Shown in pieces: positions 17,184 through 26,870 of a stretch of DNA of 64,000 nucleotides. Below the pieces are notes generated by a model. The model saw nothing but the letters and a program-made list of their open reading frames with translations, did not search any database and was not told where the DNA came from. Source of the stretch: Archangium sp. (lineage in GTDB: Bacteria > Myxococcota > Myxococcia > Myxococcales > Myxococcaceae); assembly GCA_030681645.1 (NCBI GenBank), contig JAUXRX010000017.1:186001-250000 (forward strand), given 5' to 3'. The translations under genes and the position numbers were made by a program. Position 1 is the stretch's first letter, and every line of letters begins with the position of its first letter.

Positions 17184-19400
17184 GTGACCCAGCCGGCTCC
17201 CAGCGCAGCCTCCCCCGTTCATCGGAGTCGAGGGCCGCGACCGGGTGCCCCCTCGACTTCGCTCGGGGTGAACGGTGCGCTGCTTTCCCTGCTGCTCGCC
17301 GGCTGCAACTGCACCGAGCCCATCCTCGACCCGGTGCTGAGCTTCATCCGCGTCGAGCCCGGGCAGATCGACTTCGGCCGGCTCGTCGTCGGCCAGGCCT
17401 CGGCGAGGAACGTCGAGGTGATCAACTCGGGCAAGGCGCCCATCGACGGCACCTGGTCCCTCAGGGGCGACGGCTTCCTCAGTGACGACGCCAACCCGTC
17501 GCGCGCGGCCGTCGGCTCGACGCTGATGACCCTTCGCTGCGCGCCGCAAGCCGTGGGCCTCTTCGACGGCCAGCTCGAGGTGGCGCTGGTGGGCCTTGCG
17601 CCCATCACCGTGCCGCTCGCCTGCGAAGGTGTGCCCGTGCCCGAGTGCACGCCGAGCGCGCCCTGCCGCACCGCCGCCTTCGATCTCGTGGCCGGCCGCT
17701 GCGTCGAGCAGGACCAGCCCAACGGCACCAGCTGCGCGGCGGGCGACGTCTGCCTGCTCGACGCCGTCTGCAACTCGGGGCGCTGCGAGGGGACGCCGCG
17801 CGACTGCGGCGACGGCGATCCATGCACCTCAGACACGTGCCACCCCAGCCGGGGCTGTGAGCACACGGGGCCGATCGCCTGCCCGGGCGAGGGCGTGTGC
17901 CGGGTGGGCCGCTGCGCTCCAGGGCTTGGTTGTGAGCTGGCCGACGCGCCCGATGGGGTCCCCTGTGGCCAGGCGCGGAGCTGCACTTCTGCCGACGTCT
18001 GCATCGCCGGCGCCTGCGTGAGGCGCGATCCTCCCGATGGTTTCGAGTGTGTCCCCACCGGTCCGTGCGGTGACGCCGGCTACTGCGTCAACGACGTCTG
18101 CGAGCCGGGGCCGCTCTTCACGCTCGCCTCGACGTGGAGCCTCAACGCCCCCCAGCCCGACGGTGGACCGCCCGAGGCGTGGAGCGATCTCTTCGCAGAT
18201 CGCAACGGCACGCTCACCGTCTCGAGCTACTTCATGTCGCCCCCGCGCCTCTCGGCGAACAGCGCGATGCCCGTGACGCTCACCCAGACCGGGCGGCGTT
18301 GCATCGACTGGCTGGGGTGGGTGGTGTGCGGCGATCTCCCAGGGAACCAGAGCTCGCCGGTGAGCGCGCTCGATCCCACCAGCGGGCAGATCGTCTGGAG
18401 CTACTCGAGCGCGGCCCAGGTGATCCCCGAGTTCGCCGGGCCCTCGGCGCAGTTCTTCACCGCGCGGCTCGCCGTGCTCTCCGAGAACGAGCTGCTCGCG
18501 CTCTACGAGTCGCGCACCATGACGCCGGAAGGCGCCGACCCGCGCTGCCGCACCTTCGGCATGGTGGTGATCGATCGCCAGGGCCAGGGGCAGCGCAGCC
18601 TCTTCATCAACGACCCGATCTTCACGGTCTGCGATCACCCGCACAGCTACGGCGTGGCCGTCGACGCGCAGTCGAACATCTACCTCGCGTTCACCCCCAG
18701 CGGCGCCGACAACCCGGCCACCAGCCTGGGCGGCACGATGATCTTCAGCTTCACCCCCGCCCTCCAGCTGCGCTGGCGCCGCTTCGTGCCCGGCCTCGTG
18801 GGCGGGGAGCTCGCCGTGGCCGACGGGGTGCTCTTCCAGGAACGCAGCGCCGAGGTCCGCCTCACCCAGACGGGTGACGTCGCCGCCGTGCTGGCGCGCC
18901 CCTTCGGCCTGGGCGTGGTGGGAGACGGCACCGCGGTCACCACCCAGGCCGGCTCGCAGACGCTCAGCACGCTCGCCACCCGCACCAGCCTGCCGCGCTG
19001 GCAACGCACGCTCACCGGCACGCTGGGGCGCACGCCGCTCACCGCCGCGACCTGGGCTTCCCCGTGGGGACCGCGCGACGTGGCCCTCGCCTTCACCACC
19101 GACGGCGCGCAGGTCAGGCTCGAAGGCACCGAGCTGCTCACCGGCGCCGCGGCCTTCTCGTGCCCGATCGCGCTGTCCGAGCTCCCGGCCATGACCGCGA
19201 TCACGCCCGGCGGGCTGGGGGTGATGCTTGGCACCGTCCCGGTCGGCTCGGGCTGGCCGGTGTGCGACGACTGTGATCCCAAGTACGCCCGCACCCGCAG
19301 CAGCTTCCAGTGGTTCCCCCTGCGGGGCCTTTCCCCGTCGTCGGCGCCCTGGTCGGGGGCCTGGGGGAATGAAGGCCACTCCCATCACGAAGGCCGCTGA
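17184..19400 (+). CDS. Cys-rich lipoprotein with N-terminal ASH-like domain and C-terminal beta-propeller
   Basis: This ORF has 738 residues from GTG 17184, or 710 from GTG 17268. A hydrophobic segment LLSLLLAGC gives a lipobox. An ASH/HYDIN-like Ig domain follows (FGRLVVGQASARNVEVINSG), then about 170 residues with many CxxxxxC pairs (CGDGDPCTSDTCHPSRGCEH, AGDVCLLDAVCNSGRC) typical of myxobacterial surface proteins. The last about 400 residues look like a propeller (PVSALDPTSGQIVWSYSS, NIYLAFTPSGADNP). The segment before the hydrophobic core is encoded by a pair of inverted S-repeats, and the second start codon is the GTG inside the repeat, so the repeat may have reshaped the N-terminus. The function is unknown. 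Confidence 0.72.
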   Translation: MTQPAPSAASPVHRSRGPRPGAPSTSLGVNGALLSLLLAGCNCTEPILDPVLSFIRVEPGQIDFGRLVVGQASARNVEVINSGKAPIDGTWSLRGDGFLSDDANPSRAAVGSTLMTLRCAPQAVGLFDGQLEVALVGLAPITVPLACEGVPVPECTPSAPCRTAAFDLVAGRCVEQDQPNGTSCAAGDVCLLDAVCNSGRCEGTPRDCGDGDPCTSDTCHPSRGCEHTGPIACPGEGVCRVGRCAPGLGCELADAPDGVPCGQARSCTSADVCIAGACVRRDPPDGFECVPTGPCGDAGYCVNDVCEPGPLFTLASTWSLNAPQPDGGPPEAWSDLFADRNGTLTVSSYFMSPPRLSANSAMPVTLTQTGRRCIDWLGWVVCGDLPGNQSSPVSALDPTSGQIVWSYSSAAQVIPEFAGPSAQFFTARLAVLSENELLALYESRTMTPEGADPRCRTFGMVVIDRQGQGQRSLFINDPIFTVCDHPHSYGVAVDAQSNIYLAFTPSGADNPATSLGGTMIFSFTPALQLRWRRFVPGLVGGELAVADGVLFQERSAEVRLTQTGDVAAVLARPFGLGVVGDGTAVTTQAGSQTLSTLATRTSLPRWQRTLTGTLGRTPLTAATWASPWGPRDVALAFTTDGAQVRLEGTELLTGAAAFSCPIALSELPAMTAITPGGLGVMLGTVPVGSGWPVCDDCDPKYARTRSSFQWFPLRGLSPSSAPWSGAWGNEGHSHHEGR
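17215..17275. repeat. Inverted pair of S-repeats at the start of a lipoprotein gene
   Basis: A shortened inverted copy (17215-17234, CCGTTCATCGGAGTCGAGGG) faces a full direct copy (17250-17275, beginning CCCTCGACTTCGCTCGGGG). The arms can pair across 15 bases into a hairpin inside the 5' coding region. Confidence 0.8.
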
Positions 19401-19435
19401 TCTGCTCGCGGCTGTTCTATCCTCCCCCGGAATCC

Positions 19436-21382
<1,947 letters not shown>

Positions 21383-21393
21383 GCGGCGTGCCC

Positions 21394-22455
21394 ATGATCC
21401 AGCCCCTGCGAATGTCCCTCGTCGCGGTCACGACCGCGGCGTTGTTGTTCACGGCCTGCAAAGAGAGCGGGGGCGCGGGAACGACCTCGACCACCGCCGC
21501 GGTCACTGCGAACGCCGAGAACCCGAACCAGCCGATCGCGAAGTACAACGACGTCACCATCACGCTGAAGGACGTCGACGCGAAGATCGCGCCGCAGCTC
21601 AAGCAGTTCGAGAAGCAGAAGATGGAGCTGCGCCAGCAGGCCGCCGAGCAGATCGCCCTCGAGGCGCTCGCCAAGGCCGAGGCCGCGAAGGTGGGCCAGA
21701 CGGACGAGCAGTGGGTCAAGGCACAGCTCGAGTCGAAGCTGCCGGTGCCTTCCGACGCCGAGATCCTCAAGGTGTTCGAGGAGAACAAGGCCCGCATGCC
21801 CCCCGGCTCGACGGTCGAGTCGATGCGCGAGCAGATCATCGGCTTCCTCCAGAAGGACAAGGGCCGCGAGGTCGCGATGAAGCTCTTCGACGAGCTCAAG
21901 GCGAAGGCGAACTACCAGATGCTCCTCGAGGAGCCGCGCGTGGTGGTCGAGGCGAAGGGCCCGGCCCGTGGTCCTGAGGGCGCGAAGATCACCATCGTCG
22001 AGTTCTCCGACTTCGAGTGCCCGTTCTGCAGCAAGGCCGAGGACTCGGTGAACCAGGTGATGGAGAAGTACGCCGGCAAGGTGCGCCTGGTGTTCCGCCA
22101 CTTCCCCCTGAGCTTCCACCCGCACGCGCCCAAGGCCGCCGAGGCCGCCGCGTGCGCCGCCGACCAGGGCAAGTTCTGGGAGATGCACAAGCAGCTCTTC
22201 GCCAACCAGAAGGCGCTGAGCGTCGACGAGCTCAAGCAGCACGCGGCCGCGGTGGGCCTCGACAAGGCGAAGTTCGACGAGTGCCTGGACACGGGCAAGA
22301 ACAAGGCCCTGGTCGAGGCAGACACGAAGGCCGGCTCTGACGTGGGCGTGACGGGTACGCCGGCGTTCTTCATCAACGGCAAGCTGCTCTCCGGCGCGCT
22401 GCCGGCGAGCGAGTTCGAGAAGGTCATCGACGCCGAGCTGAAGAAGGGCGGCTGA
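21394..22455 (+). CDS. DsbA-family thioredoxin-like lipoprotein with SurA/SecDF-like helical N-terminus
   Basis: This is a lipoprotein of about 353 residues. ATG 21394 is chosen; GTG 21388 and ATG 21412 are alternatives. The signal ends in LLFTAC. Residues about 45-170 are helical and resemble the SurA/trigger-factor-like N-terminus (VTITLKDVDAKIAPQLKQFE). Residues about 185-350 form a DsbA-type domain with the active site FECPFCSKAED, the cis-proline GVTGTPAFFINGK and the long helical insertion. It should be a periplasmic thiol oxidoreductase or a chaperone-coupled disulfide enzyme. It starts 11 bases after the kinase gene and is followed directly by pyrF, suggesting one plus-strand transcription unit. 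Confidence 0.88.
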   Translation: MIQPLRMSLVAVTTAALLFTACKESGGAGTTSTTAAVTANAENPNQPIAKYNDVTITLKDVDAKIAPQLKQFEKQKMELRQQAAEQIALEALAKAEAAKVGQTDEQWVKAQLESKLPVPSDAEILKVFEENKARMPPGSTVESMREQIIGFLQKDKGREVAMKLFDELKAKANYQMLLEEPRVVVEAKGPARGPEGAKITIVEFSDFECPFCSKAEDSVNQVMEKYAGKVRLVFRHFPLSFHPHAPKAAEAAACAADQGKFWEMHKQLFANQKALSVDELKQHAAAVGLDKAKFDECLDTGKNKALVEADTKAGSDVGVTGTPAFFINGKLLSGALPASEFEKVIDAELKKGG

Positions 22456-22481
22456 GCCTGGCCGCTCGCGATCGCATCGCG

Positions 22482-23171
22482 TTGGCGGTCGATCTCCCGC
22501 TTCCCGAGGGCCTCGCGGCCTGGGAGCGGGTGGTGCCGTACGTGGGCGTCGCGAAGGTCGGGCTTTCGTTGTTCGTCGAGCACGGGCCTCGCGCAGTGGA
22601 GGAGTTCCTCCGGCGCGGGGCTCGCGTGTTTCTGGACCTGAAGCTCCACGACATTCCGAACACGGTGGAGCTGGCCGCGGCGCGGGCCGGTGCGCTCGGG
22701 GTGTCGTACCTGACGGTGCACGCGTCGGGCGGGGCGGCGATGGTGAAGGCGGCGGTGGAGGGCGCGGCGAAGGGCGCGGCGAAGGCCGGGCACGCGCCGC
22801 CGATCATCCTGGCGGTGACGGTGCTCACCTCGATGGATGATGCGGGGCTGTCGGAGATCGGGGTGCCGGCCACGGCGCGCGATCACGCGCAGGCGCTGGC
22901 GCACGTGGCGGTTCGGGCCGGGGCGACGGGGCTGGTGTGCAGTGCGCGCGAGGTGGCGGCGGTGCGGGCGAGGGTGGGGTCGAAGGTGGTGCTGTGCACG
23001 CCGGGCATCAGGCCCGCGGGCGCCGACGCGAACGATCAGGCGCGCACCGAGACGCCGCTGGCGGCGATTCAGGCGGGGTCTGATTTGCTGGTCATCGGCC
23101 GGCCCATCACCACGGCGGCGGACATGGCCGCGGCGGCGAAGGCGATCGAGGCAGAGATCGCGTCAGGCTAG
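22482..23171 (+). CDS. pyrF: Orotidine 5'-phosphate decarboxylase PyrF
   Basis: This enzyme decarboxylates OMP to UMP in pyrimidine synthesis. The catalytic D-x-K-x-x-D is in FLDLKLHDIPNTVE. The phosphate-binding region VVLCTPGIRPAG and the final LLVIGRPITTAADMA match the family. The start is uncertain. TTG 22482 is the only standard start in frame, but it removes the first part of beta-strand 1; the family-like sequence A-A-R-D-R-I-A-L-A-V-D would be retained if translation began at CTG 22458, three bases after the preceding stop. The coding length of 229 or 237 residues is slightly short but normal for the family. It ends just before a large palindromic terminator. Confidence 0.93.
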   Translation: MAVDLPLPEGLAAWERVVPYVGVAKVGLSLFVEHGPRAVEEFLRRGARVFLDLKLHDIPNTVELAAARAGALGVSYLTVHASGGAAMVKAAVEGAAKGAAKAGHAPPIILAVTVLTSMDDAGLSEIGVPATARDHAQALAHVAVRAGATGLVCSAREVAAVRARVGSKVVLCTPGIRPAGADANDQARTETPLAAIQAGSDLLVIGRPITTAADMAAAAKAIEAEIASG

Positions 23172-23173
23172 AG

Positions 23174-23234
23174 AGAGAAAAAGGGGACAGGCTGCTTTTC
23201 CCGTCGGGAAAAGCAGCCTGTCCCCTTTTTCTCT
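23174..23234. terminator. Bidirectional terminator: perfect 30-bp-arm palindrome (GGGGACAGGCT repeat)
   Basis: The left arm 23174-23203 and right arm 23205-23234 are perfectly complementary around a single base (23204). Each strand ends in a T-rich run (CCCCTTTTTCTC). It separates the convergent pyrF and moaA operon ends and should stop transcription from both sides. Its core GGGGACAGGCTGCTTTT recurs in a degenerate copy at 28282-28357. Confidence 0.92.
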
Positions 23235-23240
23235 TTTTCT

Positions 23241-24284
23241 TCACCCGCCGCGCGTGTGCATCTCGAGGTGAGGCTCGCGCCGAAGCTCGGCGGCCGACAC
23301 CAGCGGCCCCCGGCCCTCCCGGAGCTCCAGCCTCCGCTCTGCGCCGCGATCGACGCGACCTTCCCAGACCGAGCGGATGAGCTGCTCGAGACCGGCTGCG
23401 TCAGCGCCCGCGCGGAGCGCCGCCTTCAGATCGGTCCCCCCGGTCGCATAGAGGCAGGTGAACCAGCGCCCATCGGCGGTGAGCCGCGCCCGATCGCACG
23501 TGCTGCAGAACGGCTGCGTCGTCGAGGCGATCACCCCGAACGTGCGCCCATCGGGCAGGCGGAACCGTTCGGCCGGGGCGCTGCCGCGGCCGGGCAGGGG
23601 CGTGATCACCCCGAAACGCGCGGTGAGCCGCTGCAGCAGCTCCTTGCCCGAGATGACCTGGTCCATCGACCAGCGCGTCGCGCCCCCCACGTCCATGTAC
23701 TCGATGAAGCGGACCTCGGCGTCGTGGCTGCCCGCGAAGTCGAGCAGCGGCTCGAGCTCATCGTCATTGAGGCCGCGGGTGAGCACCGTGTCGAGCTTGA
23801 GCGCCTCGAAGCCCACCTGCCGCGCCGCGGCGATGCCCTCGAGCACCTGCGGCAGTTGATCGCGCCGGGTGAGGCGGAGGAACCGATCGCGACGCAGCGT
23901 ATCGAGCGAGATCGTCACCCGCTGCAGCCCGGCGTCCTTGAGCGCGCGGGCGTGCGTCGCCAGCAGCACGCCGTTGGTGGTCATCGCCAGCTCAGCCAGG
24001 GGCTTGGCCGCCAGCAGCTTCACCAGCACCGGCAGATCGCGCCGCACCAGCGGCTCGCCGCCCGTGAGCCGGACCTTGGTCACCCCCAGCGCGATGAAGC
24101 GATCGACGAGCGCGGAGATCTCCTCGAAGGAGAGGATCTCGTCCGAGGGCAGCCACGAGTACTCCTCCTCGGGCATGCAGTACGCGCAGCGCAGGTTGCA
24201 GCGGTCGGTGACCGACAGCCGAAGGTTGGCCATCGGCCGCCTCAGGGCGTCGCGCAGCGTGGCGGGTTGCTCAGTGCGTGACAT
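23241..24284 (-). CDS. moaA: GTP 3',8-cyclase MoaA (molybdenum cofactor biosynthesis)
   Basis: This 347-residue radical-SAM enzyme makes the first intermediate of molybdopterin from GTP. The N-terminal cluster motif is CNLRCAYC. KVRLTGGEPLVRRDL and TISLDTL are family signatures. The second cluster motif is CSTCDRARLTADGRWFTC, and the chain ends in Gly-Gly, which the family needs for activity. ATG 24284 is chosen since the domain starts soon after; it overlaps the 3' end of the response-regulator gene by 14 bases. It is the last gene of a minus-strand operon closed by the palindromic terminator. A CinA-like molybdopterin-binding gene lies at 36266-37003, but no other moa/moe genes are seen. 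Confidence 0.96.
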   Translation of the reverse strand: MSRTEQPATLRDALRRPMANLRLSVTDRCNLRCAYCMPEEEYSWLPSDEILSFEEISALVDRFIALGVTKVRLTGGEPLVRRDLPVLVKLLAAKPLAELAMTTNGVLLATHARALKDAGLQRVTISLDTLRRDRFLRLTRRDQLPQVLEGIAAARQVGFEALKLDTVLTRGLNDDELEPLLDFAGSHDAEVRFIEYMDVGGATRWSMDQVISGKELLQRLTARFGVITPLPGRGSAPAERFRLPDGRTFGVIASTTQPFCSTCDRARLTADGRWFTCLYATGGTDLKAALRAGADAAGLEQLIRSVWEGRVDRGAERRLELREGRGPLVSAAELRREPHLEMHTRGG

Positions 24285-25491
24285 CCGCCGGTGCCGCCGC
24301 GGAGGCTGCGATGCCACCGCTTCCCGCGGGAGGCGTGGTGCTGCCACCGCCAGCCGCGCCGCCTTCGCCGTTGTTCGTGCCCCCGCCGTTGGCGGCGTTG
24401 AGCTTGGCCGCGGCGGCCGCCTTCTTCCGCGCGACCATGTCTTCCTTGATCTTCACCAGGCCCGCTTCGCCGATGTCGAGGAACGCCTTCACCACCTGGG
24501 GATCGAACTGCGTCCCGCTGCAGCGGTGGATTTCTTCGATCGCGTTCGCGAAGGTCGTGCCCTTGCGGTACGGGCGATCGCTGGTCATCGCGTCGAGCGT
24601 GTCGGCCACCGAGAAGATGCGCGCCCCGATGTGGATCTCTTCACGCGCCAGCCCACGGGGGTAGCCGCGGCCGTCGAAGCGCTCCTGGTGCGAGAGCACG
24701 ATCTGCGACGGAATGGAGAGGAAGGGGATCGGCGCGATCATCGAGAAGCCGATGTCGGGGTGCTTGCGCATCTCGACCCACTCTTCAGGCGTCAGCTTGC
24801 CGGGCTTGAGCAGCACCGCGTCAGGCACGCCGATCTTCCCGATGTCGTGCAGCAGGGCGCCGCGGCCGATCTCGTCGAGCTCGGGGCCCTTGATGGCCAT
24901 GATGTGCGCGATGGCCGTGGTGTACTCGACGACGCGCTGGCTGTGATCGCTCGTCTCGTGCTCGCGGGCATCGAGCGCGGTGACCAGCGCGAGCAGCGTG
25001 TTCTGGTAGGTGGTCGAGACGTCTTTCAGCGCGCTGCGCAGCTCGGTGGTGCGGTCGCGCACCTTGCGCTCGAGCTTCTTCTGGTAGCGCTTGCGCGCCA
25101 GCTCGACGCGCCGCTTGGCCAGGGCGCGCTCGATGGAGCGGATGAGATCGGTGAGCTTCGGCGGCTTGAGCAGGTAGTCCACCGCGCCGCGGCGCAGGCA
25201 GTCGACCGCCGCCTCGGTGTCGCCGTAGCCGGTGAGCATGATCACCGCGGTGTCGGGGTGCTGCTCGCGCATCGCCTCGAGCAGCCAGAGCCCGTCCTTG
25301 CCCGGCATCTTCATGTCGGAGATGACGAGGGGCGTGTCTTCGTGCTGGGCCAGCTCGAGCGCCATGTCGGCGCCCGACGCGACGGCGCAGTGGTAGCCCT
25401 CTTCGCGGAGCAGCACGGAGATCACGTCGCGGACGGACTCATCGTCGTCGACGATCAGAATTCGGGGGGGCGGGGGCGGGATGGCTTCCAA
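24271..25491 (-). CDS. Response regulator with HD-GYP cyclic-di-GMP phosphodiesterase domain
   Basis: This protein has 406 residues. The N-terminal receiver (about 8-125) has the acidic pair DDDE at 15-18, phospho-acceptor D59 (VISDMKMPG), MLTGYG and the switch lysine in LLKPPKL. A coiled-coil linker follows (about 130-165, KRRVELARKRYQKKLERKVR). The HD-GYP domain (about 170-345) has HSQRV, HDIGKIGVPDAVLLKPGKL, HQERFDGRGYPRGLA and VADTLDAMTSDRPYRK, so the metal and GYP residues are intact and it should hydrolyse cyclic-di-GMP. A Gly/Ala-rich tail follows. The only in-frame start near the domain is TTG 25491. It lies between thiO and moaA on the minus strand; the cognate kinase is not in the window. 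Confidence 0.94.
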   Translation of the reverse strand: MEAIPPPPPRILIVDDDESVRDVISVLLREEGYHCAVASGADMALELAQHEDTPLVISDMKMPGKDGLWLLEAMREQHPDTAVIMLTGYGDTEAAVDCLRRGAVDYLLKPPKLTDLIRSIERALAKRRVELARKRYQKKLERKVRDRTTELRSALKDVSTTYQNTLLALVTALDAREHETSDHSQRVVEYTTAIAHIMAIKGPELDEIGRGALLHDIGKIGVPDAVLLKPGKLTPEEWVEMRKHPDIGFSMIAPIPFLSIPSQIVLSHQERFDGRGYPRGLAREEIHIGARIFSVADTLDAMTSDRPYRKGTTFANAIEEIHRCSGTQFDPQVVKAFLDIGEAGLVKIKEDMVARKKAAAAAKLNAANGGGTNNGEGGAAGGGSTTPPAGSGGIAASAAAPADVTH

Positions 25492-25523
25492 GGTGTGGGC
25501 CTGTGTGTAGCGACGAACCGACT

Positions 25524-26624
25524 CTAGGGCGAGTTTCGCCGGTACCGGAAGGGCCTCAGATCAACGGACACCTTCTCGCGACGTACCAATTGACCCATCA
25601 GACGGGCCGTGATGGGCGCGAGGAGTATTCCATTTCTGAAATGGCCGGTGGCCAGGAGCAGCCCGGGCTTCGGTCCCTCCCCCAGAAAGGGGAGCTGATC
25701 GTCGGTCCAGGGCCGCAACCCCGCCCAGGTGCTGGTGACGGAGGCCTGGGCGAGCGCCGGCACCAGCAGGAGCGCGGCGGCGAGCAGCTTCGACATGCCC
25801 TCGGCGGTGACGTTCTTGTCGAAGCCCACCATCTCCATGGTGCTGCCCACCAGCACCGAGCCGTCGGCCCGCGGCACCACGTAGCCGGTGGCGCACTTGA
25901 GCAACCGGGAGAAGACCGGCGAGCGCAGCTGCAGCTCCATCATCTGGCCCCGCACCGGCTTGACCCGCGCGGGATCGACCTCGGCCCCGGCGACGAGGCC
26001 CGACCACGCTCCGGCTGCCAGCACGACCAGCTCGGCCTCGAGCCGCTCTCCGTCGAGATCGACGCCGGTGACCGTGCCGTTGGTCTCGACGAGCGACCGC
26101 ACCGTGCCCGAGCGGAACTTCACGCCGCTGCGGGTGGCGGTCACCGCGAGGGCGCGCATCAGCCGGCGCGGATCGACCTGGTGATCATCGGGGAAGTCGG
26201 ACGCCGCCAGCGCCTTCGGGTTGAGGGCGGGCTCGAGCTCGCGCAGGGCAGGGCCGGTGAGCAGCTCGGCGCGCAGGCCCTGGGCCTTCTGCCAGGCGAT
26301 CTTCTCGTCGAGCGCGTGCACCTCGTCGTCGGTGAAGGCCACCTGCATGCCGCCGCACGGCACGTAGCCCACGTCGACGCCTGACTTCTCCACCAGCTCG
26401 GCGGCCCACTTCGGCCAGGCCATGCGGGAAAGCAGCGCCAGCTCGAGCATGGGCCCCGGGCCGGGCGCTTCGAACTGGGGGGCGAGCATGCCGGCCGCGG
26501 CCGACGAGGCCTCCGCGCCGGGAATGGCGCGCTCGAGCACGGTGACGTCGAAGTCGCCTGAGCGGCGCAGCTCCACCGCGATCGACATGCCCATGATGCC
26601 GCCGCCGACGATGATCACCTTCAC
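25524..26624 (-). CDS. thiO: Glycine oxidase-like FAD-dependent amine oxidase (ThiO)
   Basis: This is a 366-residue member of the DAO family. The N-terminal FAD motif is VIIVGGGIMGMSIAVELRRS. EASSAAAGMLAPQFE is typical of ThiO, and the C-terminal TWAGLRPWTDDQLPFLG and ATGHFRNGILLAPITA complete the FAD site. ThiO oxidises glycine to iminoglycine for the thiazole moiety of thiamine. The start is GTG 26624, preceded by GGAGG; its GTG overlaps the stop of a 47-residue membrane ORF (GTGA). No thiazole synthase gene is adjacent in this window, so a general amino-acid oxidase role is also possible. Confidence 0.9.
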   Translation of the reverse strand: MKVIIVGGGIMGMSIAVELRRSGDFDVTVLERAIPGAEASSAAAGMLAPQFEAPGPGPMLELALLSRMAWPKWAAELVEKSGVDVGYVPCGGMQVAFTDDEVHALDEKIAWQKAQGLRAELLTGPALRELEPALNPKALAASDFPDDHQVDPRRLMRALAVTATRSGVKFRSGTVRSLVETNGTVTGVDLDGERLEAELVVLAAGAWSGLVAGAEVDPARVKPVRGQMMELQLRSPVFSRLLKCATGYVVPRADGSVLVGSTMEMVGFDKNVTAEGMSKLLAAALLLVPALAQASVTSTWAGLRPWTDDQLPFLGEGPKPGLLLATGHFRNGILLAPITARLMGQLVRREKVSVDLRPFRYRRNSP

Positions 26625-26764
26625 GGTACGCCTCCATCGATGTGGATCAGCTGAATCGTCGTCGCGCGCGCCGGCACCGGGCGGTGCGTGCGCCACCAGA
26701 ACCACGCGAACGCGAAGAGCGCGAGCGTCATCAGGATCCGGGTGCGGGGTGGGAGCCGGGGCAC
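26621..26764 (-). CDS. Small single-pass membrane protein upstream of thiO
   Basis: This 47-residue ORF runs from GTG 26764 to TGA 26621. It has a basic N-terminus (PRLPPRTR), one hydrophobic, Trp-rich helix (LMTLALFAFAWFWW) and a basic-then-polar tail. It follows an in-frame TAA by three codons and overlaps the thiO start by 4 bases (GTGA), which is strong evidence for translational coupling. I know no family for it. It could be a leader ORF, a membrane anchor or a small regulator. Confidence 0.55.
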   Translation of the reverse strand: MPRLPPRTRILMTLALFAFAWFWWRTHRPVPARATTIQLIHIDGGVP

Positions 26765-26870
26765 CTGCGCGCCTTACCAGCGCGCACAGAAAGCTGGTTG
26801 CCTTCTGAGAGTGGCGGCGTAAGAGACAGCCCGATCTCGCAGTAGCTCGAATCACTCAAAGGAGACGTTC

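Noticed and set aside
17640..18110. Metallothionein or ferredoxin reading of the Cys-rich region
   Set aside because: Spacing is EGF/TIL-like in a secreted lipoprotein; there is no C-x2-C-x2-C-x3-C cluster.
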